Shown here in pieces: positions 1-8,637 of a stretch of DNA of 64,000 nt (the first letter of the stretch is position 1; each line of letters begins with the position of its first letter). The stretch covers positions 868,001-932,000 of the forward strand of contig CBDCEE010000003.1 in NCBI GenBank assembly GCA_965215705.1. Reading direction: 5' to 3'. The translations under genes were made by a program, and so were the position numbers. The DNA comes from JAAXPZ01 sp965215705 (lineage in GTDB: Bacteria; Campylobacterota; Campylobacteria; Campylobacterales; Sulfurovaceae). The notes beneath the pieces were generated by a model. It had not been told where the DNA came from. It worked only from the letters and a program-made list of their open reading frames with translations, and made no database searches.

Positions 1-141
1 GTCACAGCAGAAAACCTGATCCATACGATGCAGTCCATGGATAGAGAGTGTTTTTACCAAGACTCTCTAAACCTGCTGGAGTATCTCAAGCATGGCAGTG
101 CAGAAGCAACTGCCAAACTCATACTAAAGAAGAGACAATGA
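1..141 (+). CDS. C-terminal end of an upstream gene, 5' end outside window
   Basis: Frame 1 is open from the window edge to a TGA at 139-141 and gives 46 residues ending in AKLILKKRQ. The stop overlaps the ATG of the next gene (ATGA at 138-141), the same coupling used between the next two genes, so this is very likely the preceding member of the same surface-sugar or lipid A operon. The fragment is too short to place in a family; a glycosyltransferase or sugar-nucleotide enzyme would fit the context, but that is only inference. Confidence 0.6.
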   Translation, partial: VTAENLIHTMQSMDRECFYQDSLNLLEYLKHGSAEATAKLILKKRQ

Positions 142-1235
142 AAATCAATTTTATAGACCTAAAATCCCAATACCAAGCCTACAAAGAAGAGATAGACAAA
201 GAGGTACTCGAAGTGATGGCCTCTGCCCAGTTCATCGGTGGAGAAAAACTCACTATGCTAGAGCGTGACCTTGCTGCCTATACCGGAGCCAAACATGCCA
301 TAGGGTGCAGCAGCGGTACCGATGCTCTCCTGCTCTCGCTCATGGCACTGGATATCGGTGTCGGAGATGAAGTGATCACTACCCCTTTTACCTTCATCGC
401 CACCGCAGAGGTGATCGCCCTGTTAGGTGCCAAGAGTGTCTTCGTCGATATCGATGAGACGACCTATAATATCGATCCCGCATTGATAGAGTCCGCTATT
501 ACAGACAAAACCAAAGCAATCATCCCCGTCTCACTCTATGGACAGTGTGCCGATATGGATGCGATCAATGCCATAGCCAGTAAACACAATCTACCGGTGA
601 TCGAAGATGGCTGTCAAAGCTTTGGCGCCACCTACAAGGGCAAAAGATCCTGCAACCTCTCCACCATCGGCTGTACCTCCTTCTTCCCCTCCAAGCCACT
701 GGGAGCCTATGGGGACGGTGGGGCGATCTTCACCTCTGATGATGTATTGGCAGAGAAGATCAGAATGCTTCTCAATCATGGGCAAAATGAACGCTACAAA
801 CACAAACTTATCGGAATAAACGGACGACTCGATGCCATTCAGGCAGCTGTGTTGAATGTGAAACTTGCTCATTTCGATGCAGAGGTTACCAAGCGTGAAG
901 AGATCGCAGATCGATACTCTAGGCTGCTCAAAGAGAGCAGAATCATCATCCCTGCCATCGCAGAAGGCAACCACAGTGTCTATGCCCAATACTCTATCCG
1001 AACTACAGACAGAGAAGCACTCTCCGCATATCTACAATCCAAAGATATCCCCGTAGCTGTACACTATCCAATGCCCTTGCATCTACAGGAAGCTTTCCTG
1101 TATCTGGGCTATCATAAAGGGGACTTCCCACTCTCAGAAAGAATCAGTGATGAGATTATGTCATTGCCGATGAGCCCCTACCTCACACAAGAGCAACAAG
1201 ACTACATCGTCTCTACTATTAAGGAGGTATCATGA
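138..1235 (+). CDS. gnnB: DegT/DnrJ/EryC1-family UDP-sugar aminotransferase, GnnB-like
   Basis: The protein is a PLP-dependent sugar-nucleotide aminotransferase of 365 residues. It has the family's start (NFIDLKSQY), the GCSSGTDAL phosphate-binding stretch near residue 57, EDGCQSFGA around 156-164 and the PLP lysine in FFPSKPLGAYGDGG (about K186). The ATG at 138 is chosen because the reading frame upstream overlaps the preceding gene and family members begin with MKINFIDL. It is followed with a 4-base overlap by a Gfo/Idh/MocA dehydrogenase and then an LpxA-like acyltransferase. In Acidithiobacillus and Campylobacter, GnnA oxidises the 3-OH of UDP-GlcNAc and GnnB transaminates it to UDP-GlcNAc3N, allowing amide-linked lipid A. 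The alternative is a WbpE-type enzyme for O-antigen sugars; sequence alone does not separate the two. Confidence 0.85.
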   Translation: MKINFIDLKSQYQAYKEEIDKEVLEVMASAQFIGGEKLTMLERDLAAYTGAKHAIGCSSGTDALLLSLMALDIGVGDEVITTPFTFIATAEVIALLGAKSVFVDIDETTYNIDPALIESAITDKTKAIIPVSLYGQCADMDAINAIASKHNLPVIEDGCQSFGATYKGKRSCNLSTIGCTSFFPSKPLGAYGDGGAIFTSDDVLAEKIRMLLNHGQNERYKHKLIGINGRLDAIQAAVLNVKLAHFDAEVTKREEIADRYSRLLKESRIIIPAIAEGNHSVYAQYSIRTTDREALSAYLQSKDIPVAVHYPMPLHLQEAFLYLGYHKGDFPLSERISDEIMSLPMSPYLTQEQQDYIVSTIKEVS

Positions 1236-2131
1236 TGAAAATAGCCATTATTGGTCTGGGTGCCATGGGGAAGAATCACTATCGCATCCTCAAGGAGCTG
1301 GAGGAGTCAGCGACGATCGTAGGACTCTGTGATGCTGTGACACTAGAGGGCTATAGTGAACCCTGCTACACTGATGTAGAGGAGATGCTGGAGCATACCA
1401 AACCTGATGCCGTGATTATTGCCACACCCACCTTTCTACACAAAGAGGTGGCACTGCAGTGTATCGAAAGAGGTATCCATATCTTCATCGAAAAACCTGC
1501 AGCTGCTAGCGTAGAAGATGCCCGAATCATCCTCGAAGCTTCCCAGGCAAAAGGGGTAAGAAGCTGCGTAGGACATGTCGAGCGTTTCAACCCTGTGGTA
1601 CAAGCACTACAAGAGGAGCTCAAAGACAGAGAGATCTATACGATCTCTATCACCAGAGTAGGTCCATTCCCCCCTCGTATCGCTGATGTAGGGGTACTGA
1701 CTGATCTCTCCGTACATGATATCGATCTCATGCGTTTTATCACGCACAGAGAGATCAAAAATCAGGCGATCTTTAAATCCCAAAAAATACATAACCATCA
1801 CGAGGACAACGCAGTACTCAACTTTGAATTAGATGATCACATCATCGCTAATATCCTCACCAACTGGCTGACCCCTTTCAAAAAAAGAGTTATCGAAGTG
1901 GCATGTAAAAATGTCTACCTCGAAGCAGACCTCATCACACAAAATCTCACTGAGTACTCAGGATACAGCAAACAAAACTCCTATGTGGTTAGAGATTGCC
2001 ATATCAAAAAAGACGAACCTCTACTCAAAGAGATAGAAGCCTTCCTTCACTATGTCAAAACTGGAGAGATCGGTTCACTGGCTACTATCCAAGATAGTAT
2101 CATCACCCTAGAGGTAGCCACACAATCATGA
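1232..2131 (+). CDS. gnnA: Gfo/Idh/MocA-family UDP-sugar dehydrogenase, GnnA-like
   Basis: This 299-residue NAD-dependent oxidoreductase begins with a Rossmann motif (IIGLGAMGKNH, residues 5-15) and carries the family EKP signature in IFIEKPAA near residue 90, followed by the C-terminal beta-sheet domain. The predicted reaction is oxidation of the 3-hydroxyl of a UDP-N-acetylhexosamine, giving the keto sugar used by the adjacent aminotransferase. A clear ribosome site, AAGGAGGT, precedes the ATG pair at 1232/1235. The gene overlaps its upstream and downstream neighbours by 4 bases each, so the three products are probably made in fixed proportion. WbpB-like enzymes acting on UDP-GlcNAcA are the main alternative. 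Confidence 0.83.
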   Translation: MMKIAIIGLGAMGKNHYRILKELEESATIVGLCDAVTLEGYSEPCYTDVEEMLEHTKPDAVIIATPTFLHKEVALQCIERGIHIFIEKPAAASVEDARIILEASQAKGVRSCVGHVERFNPVVQALQEELKDREIYTISITRVGPFPPRIADVGVLTDLSVHDIDLMRFITHREIKNQAIFKSQKIHNHHEDNAVLNFELDDHIIANILTNWLTPFKKRVIEVACKNVYLEADLITQNLTEYSGYSKQNSYVVRDCHIKKDEPLLKEIEAFLHYVKTGEIGSLATIQDSIITLEVATQS

Positions 2132-2859
2132 TACACCCTACCGCACAGATCGCAGGTGGTGCACAGATCGCAGCAGATGTACAGATCGGTGCTTACTGCA
2201 AAGTCTCCAAGGATGTTAAGCTAGCGTCTGCTGTCATCCTGGAACCGCATGTGACGGTAGAGGGACCTGTCACGATCGGAGCAAAAAGCCATCTCTACTC
2301 CTTTGTACATATAGGTAATGGTGAAAATCCTATCTTGATAGGGGCATCCTGTCATATCCGTGAATTTACCCATATCGCAACAGATGACAGAGAGACTGGA
2401 TCAGTTACGATCGAAGACGCTTGCTATATCATGGCATATGCAGACATACATACTGATGTTACCATTGAGGAGGCATGTATCATTACCAATAATGTCATAG
2501 TAAGCAGAGGAAGCCATTGCCAAAGCAATGTGATTATCGGGGCCAAAGCAAGCATTGCAGAAAACTGTACCATAGGTACGGGTACTATGATCGGTGGGGT
2601 CTCAGCAGTGAAACACGATATCCCCCCGTACTGCCTGGTAGAGGGCTACCCAGATGCTACGATCAGAGGTTTAAACTTGGTAGGTATGAGAAGAGGGTTT
2701 CAGGATCGAAAAAGTATCAGTAATGTAAAACAGGTTTTTATACAGCTCAAAAAAGTGGACTTTGCCCAAGAACACGCTACTGTACTACTCCCAGAGATCA
2801 ACGATATGCATGCACAGACATTTGTACGCTTTGTTGCCACACATCCTATCAGTAGATGA
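2128..2859 (+). CDS. LpxA-like left-handed beta-helix acyltransferase lacking the usual histidines
   Basis: The 243-residue product shows hexapeptide repeats from residue 2 to about 170 and then the LpxA-type tail GLNLVGMRRGF (181-191), which in LpxA follows the beta-helix and leads into the helical C-terminus. Together with the GnnAB-like genes this suggests 3-N-acylation of UDP-GlcNAc3N at the start of lipid A synthesis. Aligned by eye with E. coli and Campylobacter LpxA as I remember them, the HIAHD segment holding the catalytic His reads DIHTD (106-110), and the positions of E. coli H144 and H160 are Gly and Ala. It may therefore be a diverged second copy with altered chemistry, or an N-acetyltransferase; a standard lpxA would be expected elsewhere. 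It converges on the next gene with an 11-base overlap. Confidence 0.72.
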   Translation: MIHPTAQIAGGAQIAADVQIGAYCKVSKDVKLASAVILEPHVTVEGPVTIGAKSHLYSFVHIGNGENPILIGASCHIREFTHIATDDRETGSVTIEDACYIMAYADIHTDVTIEEACIITNNVIVSRGSHCQSNVIIGAKASIAENCTIGTGTMIGGVSAVKHDIPPYCLVEGYPDATIRGLNLVGMRRGFQDRKSISNVKQVFIQLKKVDFAQEHATVLLPEINDMHAQTFVRFVATHPISR

Positions 2860-3946
2860 CCACCCTGTTTCGTCCATTGAGTTTCGCTCTATAGAGTGCT
2901 TCATCTGCTTTTCTGAAAAGATAGACATCATCCTGTTTTTTGGCAGCAACACCAAAACTACATGTCAAAGAGATATCTGCACTAAAGGTATGGACTTCGA
3001 TCATTTTTCTCAAGTTTTCTGCTAATATCCTAGCCCCTTCACTATCTGTATCCGGTAAAAGGATCACAAACTCTTCTCCTCCCCATCTAGCAAAAAGATC
3101 ATTGGCACGTATTTTTCTTTTGATTAGATGTGTCAGTCCCACCAACACTTCATCTCCCACCATATGTCCATAATGATCATTCACCTGCTTAAAGTGATCA
3201 ATATCCATCACGATCATACTCAGCTCTGACTTTTCAGAATTGGCTCGCTTTAACTCTATATCCAATTGTTTGTTGAACATCGTACGATTATAGATCTGTG
3301 TCAACTCATCCACATAGATCTGCTTTTGATACAGTTTTTTCTCCTCTTCCATCTTAGTGATTTCTGAGAGAGAGATGATCGTATGCTTACTCTCAGCAGA
3401 ATAGGTTACATCGACCACATAGGTATTGATCACCTCTTTCCCCGGAGTCCACAATGCAATAATTCTCTTATGCGGCGGCAATAGTTGTATCTCTGTAATC
3501 CAGTGTCTACCCTCTATCTCTGAGGGGTAGAAGTACTCTTCCTGTTTCACCATTCTACTACTCAACATCCTATCATGCTTGATGGCTTCCTCTATATTTT
3601 CCTCCCCCCAAAATGCCAAGGCTTTATCATTTAAAAAGAGTAGTTTAAACTCTTCATTGAGTACTGCCAGCATACTCCCCTGTAGGTGTGCTATCTCATT
3701 CATAATGATTTTTTGGGTTTCATACTCTCGTCTAAATACGATATGTTCACTGATCTTTTTGATCTTTTTATCAAGTAATTTCAAGTCTAAGGGCTTCAAT
3801 AAATACCCATCGACCTGCAACTCTATTGCTTCTAGGAAAAAGGAACTGTCACTATGTGCCGTAGTCAGTATAATCGCCTGGTCAGGGTTGGATGCTTTGA
3901 TTCTTTTGATCATCTCTATCCCTGTCATTTTAGGCATTTTAATATC

Positions 3947-3973
3947 CCCGAATTTAAATCCAAAGTGCAATTT
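3947..3973 (+). repeat. Left terminal inverted repeat of the IS30 element
   Basis: This 27-base sequence begins CCCGAATTTAAATCC and is the exact reverse complement of 5076-5102. It marks the end of the element that lies 3' of the transposase gene. Confidence 0.95.
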
Positions 3974-4002
3974 CACCTCTAAAAAATTCTATCCAAATTT
4001 TC

Positions 4003-4968
4003 CTATGAAGCCTTTAAATTTTCATGAAATACCTCATAAGGTGTTCTCCATCCTAGAGATTTTCTAGGTCTATGGTTAAGTCTGTTCTCAATCCTTTTAA
4101 TATCTTTAGCCGTGAGATGTTCAAAGCTACTGCCTTTTGGGATATATTGACGGATGAGTCCATTGATATTCTCATTGAGTCCTCTCTCCCAAGAGCTATA
4201 AGGATGACAGAAATAGTAATCACATTTAAGTTTTTTTGCAATGGTTTGATGTTTGGCGAACTCCAAACCGTTATCTGTGGTAATGGTGTGCACATGTTTC
4301 TTGTATCTTCCCAGTAGTCGTATCATCTCATTGGCTACGATAAGGGCTTTCTTTCTTACAGGCAGTGAGAGTTTTACATACATGGACTTTCGCTCTACTA
4401 TAGTAACGATTGCTCCTTGTCTGCCTTTGCCAATGATGGTATCTGCTTCAAAGTCTCCTACTCTTATTTTATCATCTACGATAGTAGGTCTTTGTTCAAT
4501 AGAGACTCTATTAGGGATACGGTTCTTTCGTCCTTTACCATACTTGGCTCTTCGTTTTCCTTTGTGTCTGAGCTTTGTATGGAGTGTACCATTATGCAGC
4601 CTATCTTCATGGATGAATGTGTAGATGGTGACATGGGATATGGTTATGGAGTGTTTGATAGACAGTGTGGCGGAGATCTGTTCGGGTGAGTACTCTTTTT
4701 TGAGATACTTTTTGATAAGCTTTATAGTAGAATCTGTGAGTTTTAGATTGGCTTTTCTGGCATGGTCTTGTTGCCTCTTTTTATATTTATCATGGGCTCC
4801 ATATCCAAAATAGGTTCCAGCAATATCCCCTTTGTTTCTTCGTATCTCTCGGCTGATGGTCGAGGGATGCACTCCTAGCTGTTTGGCTATCTCTTTATTG
4901 CTATATCCTCTGCTTATATAAGCTTGAATATGGTATCTTTCTCCTAGGGTTAGATGCGTATATGACAT
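4003..4968 (-). CDS. IS30-family transposase
   Basis: The full-length transposase has 321 residues. It has an N-terminal helix-turn-helix (about 20-45, SNKEIAKQLGVHPSTISREIRRN) typical of IS30, and a DDE catalytic core with D176 (GDFEAD), D232 (TTDNGLEF) and E266 (ERGLNENINGLIRQY). Those three residues and the C-terminal NHRPRKSLGWRTPYEVF block match the family hallmark. A good ribosome site, AAGGAAGTGAT, sits directly before the ATG at 4968. No frameshift or stop is seen, so the enzyme is probably functional. Confidence 0.97.
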   Translation of the reverse strand: MSYTHLTLGERYHIQAYISRGYSNKEIAKQLGVHPSTISREIRRNKGDIAGTYFGYGAHDKYKKRQQDHARKANLKLTDSTIKLIKKYLKKEYSPEQISATLSIKHSITISHVTIYTFIHEDRLHNGTLHTKLRHKGKRRAKYGKGRKNRIPNRVSIEQRPTIVDDKIRVGDFEADTIIGKGRQGAIVTIVERKSMYVKLSLPVRKKALIVANEMIRLLGRYKKHVHTITTDNGLEFAKHQTIAKKLKCDYYFCHPYSSWERGLNENINGLIRQYIPKGSSFEHLTAKDIKRIENRLNHRPRKSLGWRTPYEVFHENLKAS

Positions 4969-5075
4969 ATCACTTCCTTTATCTTTGGTCAGATTTGGAA
5001 GTTATTTTAGCATCTAACCTCTTCAAATCCAAAAGAAACAACTCTCAAAAACTCTTTTTTCAAATTGTCTTTTAA

Positions 5076-5102
5076 AAATTGCACTTTGGATTTAAATTCG
5101 GG
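5076..5102 (-). repeat. Right terminal inverted repeat of the IS30 element
   Basis: This is the perfect 27-base partner of 3947-3973. It lies 5' of the transposase and borders the interrupted receiver-domain codons of the host gene. Confidence 0.95.
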
Positions 5103-5256
5103 ATCTGATATCACGATATCCGGGTGATACTTTTCATACAACGCCAACCCCTCTTCTCCATTTTCACCTATATACAAACCTCTATCTGTATATCGTTCAA
5201 GGAACTGACTCAACTCTTCACGTATGGTGGCTTCATCTTCTACAAACAATATCGTA

Positions 5257-7620
5257 TTATTTTTCATGCTGATCCTCATTGAAATCAAGAAGTACTACAG
5301 TACCATCACCCTTGGAATAGACACTTATTTTACCTCTCATCTTCTCTTCTATGATGATTTTTGACATATAAAGCCCCACGCCAATCCCCTCTTCTTTGGT
5401 TGTAAAATAGGAATCAAATACTTTCCCCATGATCTCTTCAGCAATACCGCCTCCATTATCCATAAAGACTACAATCCTGTCTTCCAAGTATACCTCGATA
5501 CCTCTTTCACTTCCCCCATGCTCCAGTAGTGCATCTTTGGCATTGCTGATAAGATTCAGAATGACTTGCTGAAATTCACTTTTAAACCCGCATATTTCAA
5601 AATCTTCTCCCGTGACAACAAAAGAGATATGGTATTTTTCCAAATAAAGAGACTGCATATAAAAGGTTGCTTCAATACTCTCTTTGATACTAAAGTTCTC
5701 TTTGACTTTATCTACTTTAAAGAACCCTCTAAAGTCATCTATAGTTTGGCTCATAAATTTAATGGTCTTGATATTTTTATCGATATAGGTATTGACAAAG
5801 TCCTGATTTACCAATCCATCTTTATAATGGTATTCTAGATTCTGTACACTCAATCCCAGGGCATTGAGTGGCTGTCTCCATTGGTGTGCGATCACCCCTA
5901 TCATCTCTCCCATAGCTGCAAATTTAGTTTGCTCCTGTATAAACTGATACTGAATAAAGTTTTCATCGACTTTTTTCTTGATCTCTTTTTGTAGATTTTT
6001 ATTGGCGCCTTTCAAAATATTCTGACGATACATCAGCAAAAGCATGATCAGCAATACCATAGCAGCAGGATACAGTAAGTATCTGTAATCAAATGACTCA
6101 ACCAACTTATTATTGACCCATTTACTATAGATATAATTTTGCTGCTCTTGTGTGATCTCCTGTAGCGCTTTGTTGAGAAGTGGGAGTAAGACTTTGTCTT
6201 TACGATTGACTGCGATAGAAAGTCGATATCTCATATCTGTATACCCTGCAATCTTTAGGTTTTTTAACGCATACTTGTTGATAAAATGTGATGCCACAGG
6301 TAGTGTCGCAATAGTACAGTACACTTCACCAGAGGAGACTTTTTTCAAGGAGTCTATATAGTCCTTTGTCTCTATGATATGTATATGTGGATAGAGTGTT
6401 TTTAGCTTACTTATAAGCCCAGATCCTTTTTTTCTAGCAATTTTTTTATCTGAAATATCATCTAAGCTATCAATAAAAGGTTCATTTATTTTTGTAATGA
6501 TCGCGAGCCTATATACCAAATATGGTGTGGTGAAGTTTGCATAGGCTTTTCTTTTTTTAGTTGCGATCGCAGCTGGAAGAATATCACATTTCCCCTCTCT
6601 TAAAAATGCTTGAGACTGAGACCAGCTCTTCGTAGGCACCGTTTCAAAGAGTACATTAAGCTTCTTTTCCAGGATCCTCAAGGTATCGATAGCGATTCCC
6701 TGCATCTGACTCATATCACCACCCTTGGCAAACTCTATAGGTGCCCAATCAGGGTTATTACACATAGTGATCACTCTTTGCTTTTTAAATGGCTTTACAT
6801 GACTTTGTATCTGATGCTCAATTTTTTTACTTTCAATACTTCCGATCCATTTCTTCATGAGGGCGGTAAGTTCATCTTCACTGATACTATACATCGCTTT
6901 TTGCAAGATATCTCTCAGTAGCTTCAGATGAGGAGCTGTGGCTATGCTTAATCCCACAGTCAACCGTTTATCAGGTATCAAATGGGCATAAGAAAGTGTC
7001 ATATTACTCTCCCTCATAAGATCATTAATAATACTATAGCTACCAACCGTAGCATCACTGCTACCCTCTTTTACTGACTGTATACATGCTAATGTAGATC
7101 TTTTTTTGATAAGCATGATCTCGGGATGATAGGCCTCCAAGAAATGCTCTATATAAAAATCCTTAGGGACACACACCATTTTAGCATCCAAGGCATGCAG
7201 CGTATTTAGAGAAGGGGTATTACTAAAGATCGCTTTCATTGTGGCCGCATAAGGTTCTGTAAAATGTAAGTATTTTTCTCTCTTAGGCGTCCTCATAATA
7301 TTAAGCATCACATCCAACTCATCATTTTGGATCAATGTCATAAATTCACTCCATTCATAACCACTGACATACTTTACTCTTAACCCTAATTTAGTAGCCA
7401 AAAGATTCATGTAGTCAATCGACAGACCTTTAGCTTGTCCATGCTCATTAAAATTATAAGGGGGATATTTCTTTTCATTATGTACTGTGATCACAGGATG
7501 CTTTTGTAGAAATGCTTTTTCGTTGTCATTTAAAAGAATAGCTGATTTTGAGTAGAGTGTCGTAGCAATCAAAGAGAGCAATAAAATAGATTTGAATATC
7601 TGTCTACACTGTTTTTGCAA
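5257..7620 (-). CDS. Membrane sensor histidine kinase with two periplasmic binding-protein (SBP_bac_3) domains
   Basis: The 787-residue protein starts with a signal-anchor-like stretch (7-24), followed by two solute-binding-protein family 3 domains in tandem (about 38-260 and 282-505), one membrane helix (about 514-531), a short coiled linker and a histidine kinase core. The H-box is IAHQWRQPLNALG with H579; downstream are an N-box (NLISNAKDAL) and a G-box (FMDNGGGI, GIGVGLYM). Such kinases usually detect small ligands such as amino acids in the periplasm. The start is a TTG at 7620, the only in-frame start that keeps the signal sequence, just after an 8-G run. Its 3' end overlaps the receiver gene now broken by the IS30 element, so its partner is lost. 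Confidence 0.92.
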   Translation of the reverse strand: MQKQCRQIFKSILLLSLIATTLYSKSAILLNDNEKAFLQKHPVITVHNEKKYPPYNFNEHGQAKGLSIDYMNLLATKLGLRVKYVSGYEWSEFMTLIQNDELDVMLNIMRTPKREKYLHFTEPYAATMKAIFSNTPSLNTLHALDAKMVCVPKDFYIEHFLEAYHPEIMLIKKRSTLACIQSVKEGSSDATVGSYSIINDLMRESNMTLSYAHLIPDKRLTVGLSIATAPHLKLLRDILQKAMYSISEDELTALMKKWIGSIESKKIEHQIQSHVKPFKKQRVITMCNNPDWAPIEFAKGGDMSQMQGIAIDTLRILEKKLNVLFETVPTKSWSQSQAFLREGKCDILPAAIATKKRKAYANFTTPYLVYRLAIITKINEPFIDSLDDISDKKIARKKGSGLISKLKTLYPHIHIIETKDYIDSLKKVSSGEVYCTIATLPVASHFINKYALKNLKIAGYTDMRYRLSIAVNRKDKVLLPLLNKALQEITQEQQNYIYSKWVNNKLVESFDYRYLLYPAAMVLLIMLLLMYRQNILKGANKNLQKEIKKKVDENFIQYQFIQEQTKFAAMGEMIGVIAHQWRQPLNALGLSVQNLEYHYKDGLVNQDFVNTYIDKNIKTIKFMSQTIDDFRGFFKVDKVKENFSIKESIEATFYMQSLYLEKYHISFVVTGEDFEICGFKSEFQQVILNLISNAKDALLEHGGSERGIEVYLEDRIVVFMDNGGGIAEEIMGKVFDSYFTTKEEGIGVGLYMSKIIIEEKMRGKISVYSKGDGTVVLLDFNEDQHEK

Positions 7621-7626
7621 AGTGAT

Positions 7627-7634
7627 CCCCCCCC
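7627..7634 (-). repeat. Homopolymeric G tract (8 G on the coding strand) in the kinase leader
   Basis: Eight consecutive C on the plus strand are eight G on the transcribed strand, 6 bases upstream of the TTG start of the sensor kinase, in the place where its ribosome-binding site must lie. In Campylobacter and Helicobacter, G runs of this length slip in replication and drive phase variation. Here a length change would alter spacing of the ribosome site rather than the frame. Slippage is an inference. Confidence 0.5.
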
Positions 7635-7672
7635 GGTTTATTTGCGGTTATTCTATCAAAAAAAAGTCAAAT

Positions 7673-8626
7673 TTAGATCCTCTCAGGCATTTCATCTTTG
7701 AAGGCAATCTCTTCTGCTTTTGAAAGTAGTGCCAAGGCACCATCTGCAATCATCAATTCTGCCATCTTTACTCCCATTTTTAGGGACTTTTCTATTGGTT
7801 CAATAAACTCTTTCTGTAGGATATGTGTACCATCCGGATAACCTAGCATCGCCCTTAACTCTACGGTTTGACCCTTGATTCTTGCATTGACAGCAACAGG
7901 TGCGGAACACCCTGCCCCTATTTTGGAGACAAAGTCTCTCTCTATCGTAGCACAGAGCTGACTCTCTTCATTGTTGAGACACATAGCGATCTCTCTGACC
8001 TTCTCATTGCTGCTGACGATCTCTATACCCAGTGCTGCCTGTCCCATCGGAGGAATCATAAAATCCAATTTTTGAACATAAGGAATATCTTTGAGAAGAT
8101 CCAATCTATACAATCCTATATAGGCAAGGATAATAGCATCATACTGTCCTTCTGAAAGTTTTCTAAGCCTTGTGTTGACATTACCCCTGAGATCTTTGAC
8201 CTTAAGGTCCGGTCTTTTTTGTAAAATCTGCATTCTTCTTCTGAGGCTTGTTGTGCCGATAACAGCACCTTGCGGGAGATCCTCGAGAGAGGTATAGGTG
8301 TGTGAGAGAAAGACATCACTCTGATCCTGACGCTGCGTGATCGCACAGAGTTCCAATCCTTCAGGGATATACGTAGGTACATCTTTGAGGGAGTGTACTG
8401 CCAAATCAGCATTGCCTGCCAACATCTCATCTTCGAGCTCTTTGGTGAAGTGTCCTTTCCCACCTACGAGTGCCAGAGGACGATCCAGTATCTTATCCCC
8501 TTTACTGGTGATCTCATTGAGCTCCACCGTAATACCCGGAAAATCCTTTTCGATCCTCGCTTTAACATGATATGCCTGCCAAAGTGCCAGTTGGCTGGCA
8601 CGTGTTGCAATAACGATCTTCTCCAC
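7673..8626 (-). CDS. hemC: Hydroxymethylbilane synthase (porphobilinogen deaminase)
   Basis: The enzyme polymerises four porphobilinogen units into hydroxymethylbilane for haem and sirohaem synthesis in the cytoplasm. The 317-residue sequence is normal in length and has the substrate-binding blocks ATRASQLALWQA (7-18), AVHSLKDVP (76-84), TTSLRRRMQ (125-133) and DLRGNVNTRL (145-154). The dipyrromethane cofactor cysteine is C240 in GAGCSAPV. Translation probably begins at a GTG, with an AAGGGTG site upstream. It lies at the 3' end of the operon with hemA and proS, an order also found in Helicobacter. Confidence 0.97.
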   Translation of the reverse strand: MEKIVIATRASQLALWQAYHVKARIEKDFPGITVELNEITSKGDKILDRPLALVGGKGHFTKELEDEMLAGNADLAVHSLKDVPTYIPEGLELCAITQRQDQSDVFLSHTYTSLEDLPQGAVIGTTSLRRRMQILQKRPDLKVKDLRGNVNTRLRKLSEGQYDAIILAYIGLYRLDLLKDIPYVQKLDFMIPPMGQAALGIEIVSSNEKVREIAMCLNNEESQLCATIERDFVSKIGAGCSAPVAVNARIKGQTVELRAMLGYPDGTHILQKEFIEPIEKSLKMGVKMAELMIADGALALLSKAEEIAFKDEMPERI

Positions 8627-8637
8627 GTTCTACACCC

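Larger units (their letters stand above)
3947..5102. mobile_element. IS30-family insertion sequence, complete, 1156 bp
   Basis: Two perfect 27-base terminal inverted repeats lie at 3947-3973 and 5076-5102, and the element is flanked by a 3-base target duplication ATC (3944-3946 and 5103-5105), as IS30 elements generate. The inside carries one intact transposase gene on the minus strand. The host reading frame is restored exactly on excision, so this is a recent insertion. Identical termini and an undamaged transposase imply it may still be mobile. Confidence 0.96.
2849..5267 (-). pseudogene. Response-regulator diguanylate cyclase (REC-PAS-GGDEF) split by IS30 element
   Basis: The 5' part (5267 to 5103) encodes MKNNTILFVEDE through DIVISD, the first half of a receiver domain. 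The 3' part (3946 to 2849) resumes with IKMPKMTGIEMIKRI, then a PAS-like segment, and ends with a GGDEF domain whose active site reads GGEEF with an upstream RxxD inhibitory site (RAND). Removing the IS and one copy of the ATC duplication restores an uninterrupted frame DIVISDIKMPKM, so the insertion lies directly after the phospho-acceptor Asp. The remaining fragment could start at a GTG inside the IS end (3976), but would lack the receiver switch. The ATG at 5267 overlaps the end of the upstream sensor kinase gene, so the pair was one signalling operon. The intact form would have made cyclic-di-GMP in response to that kinase. Confidence 0.93.
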
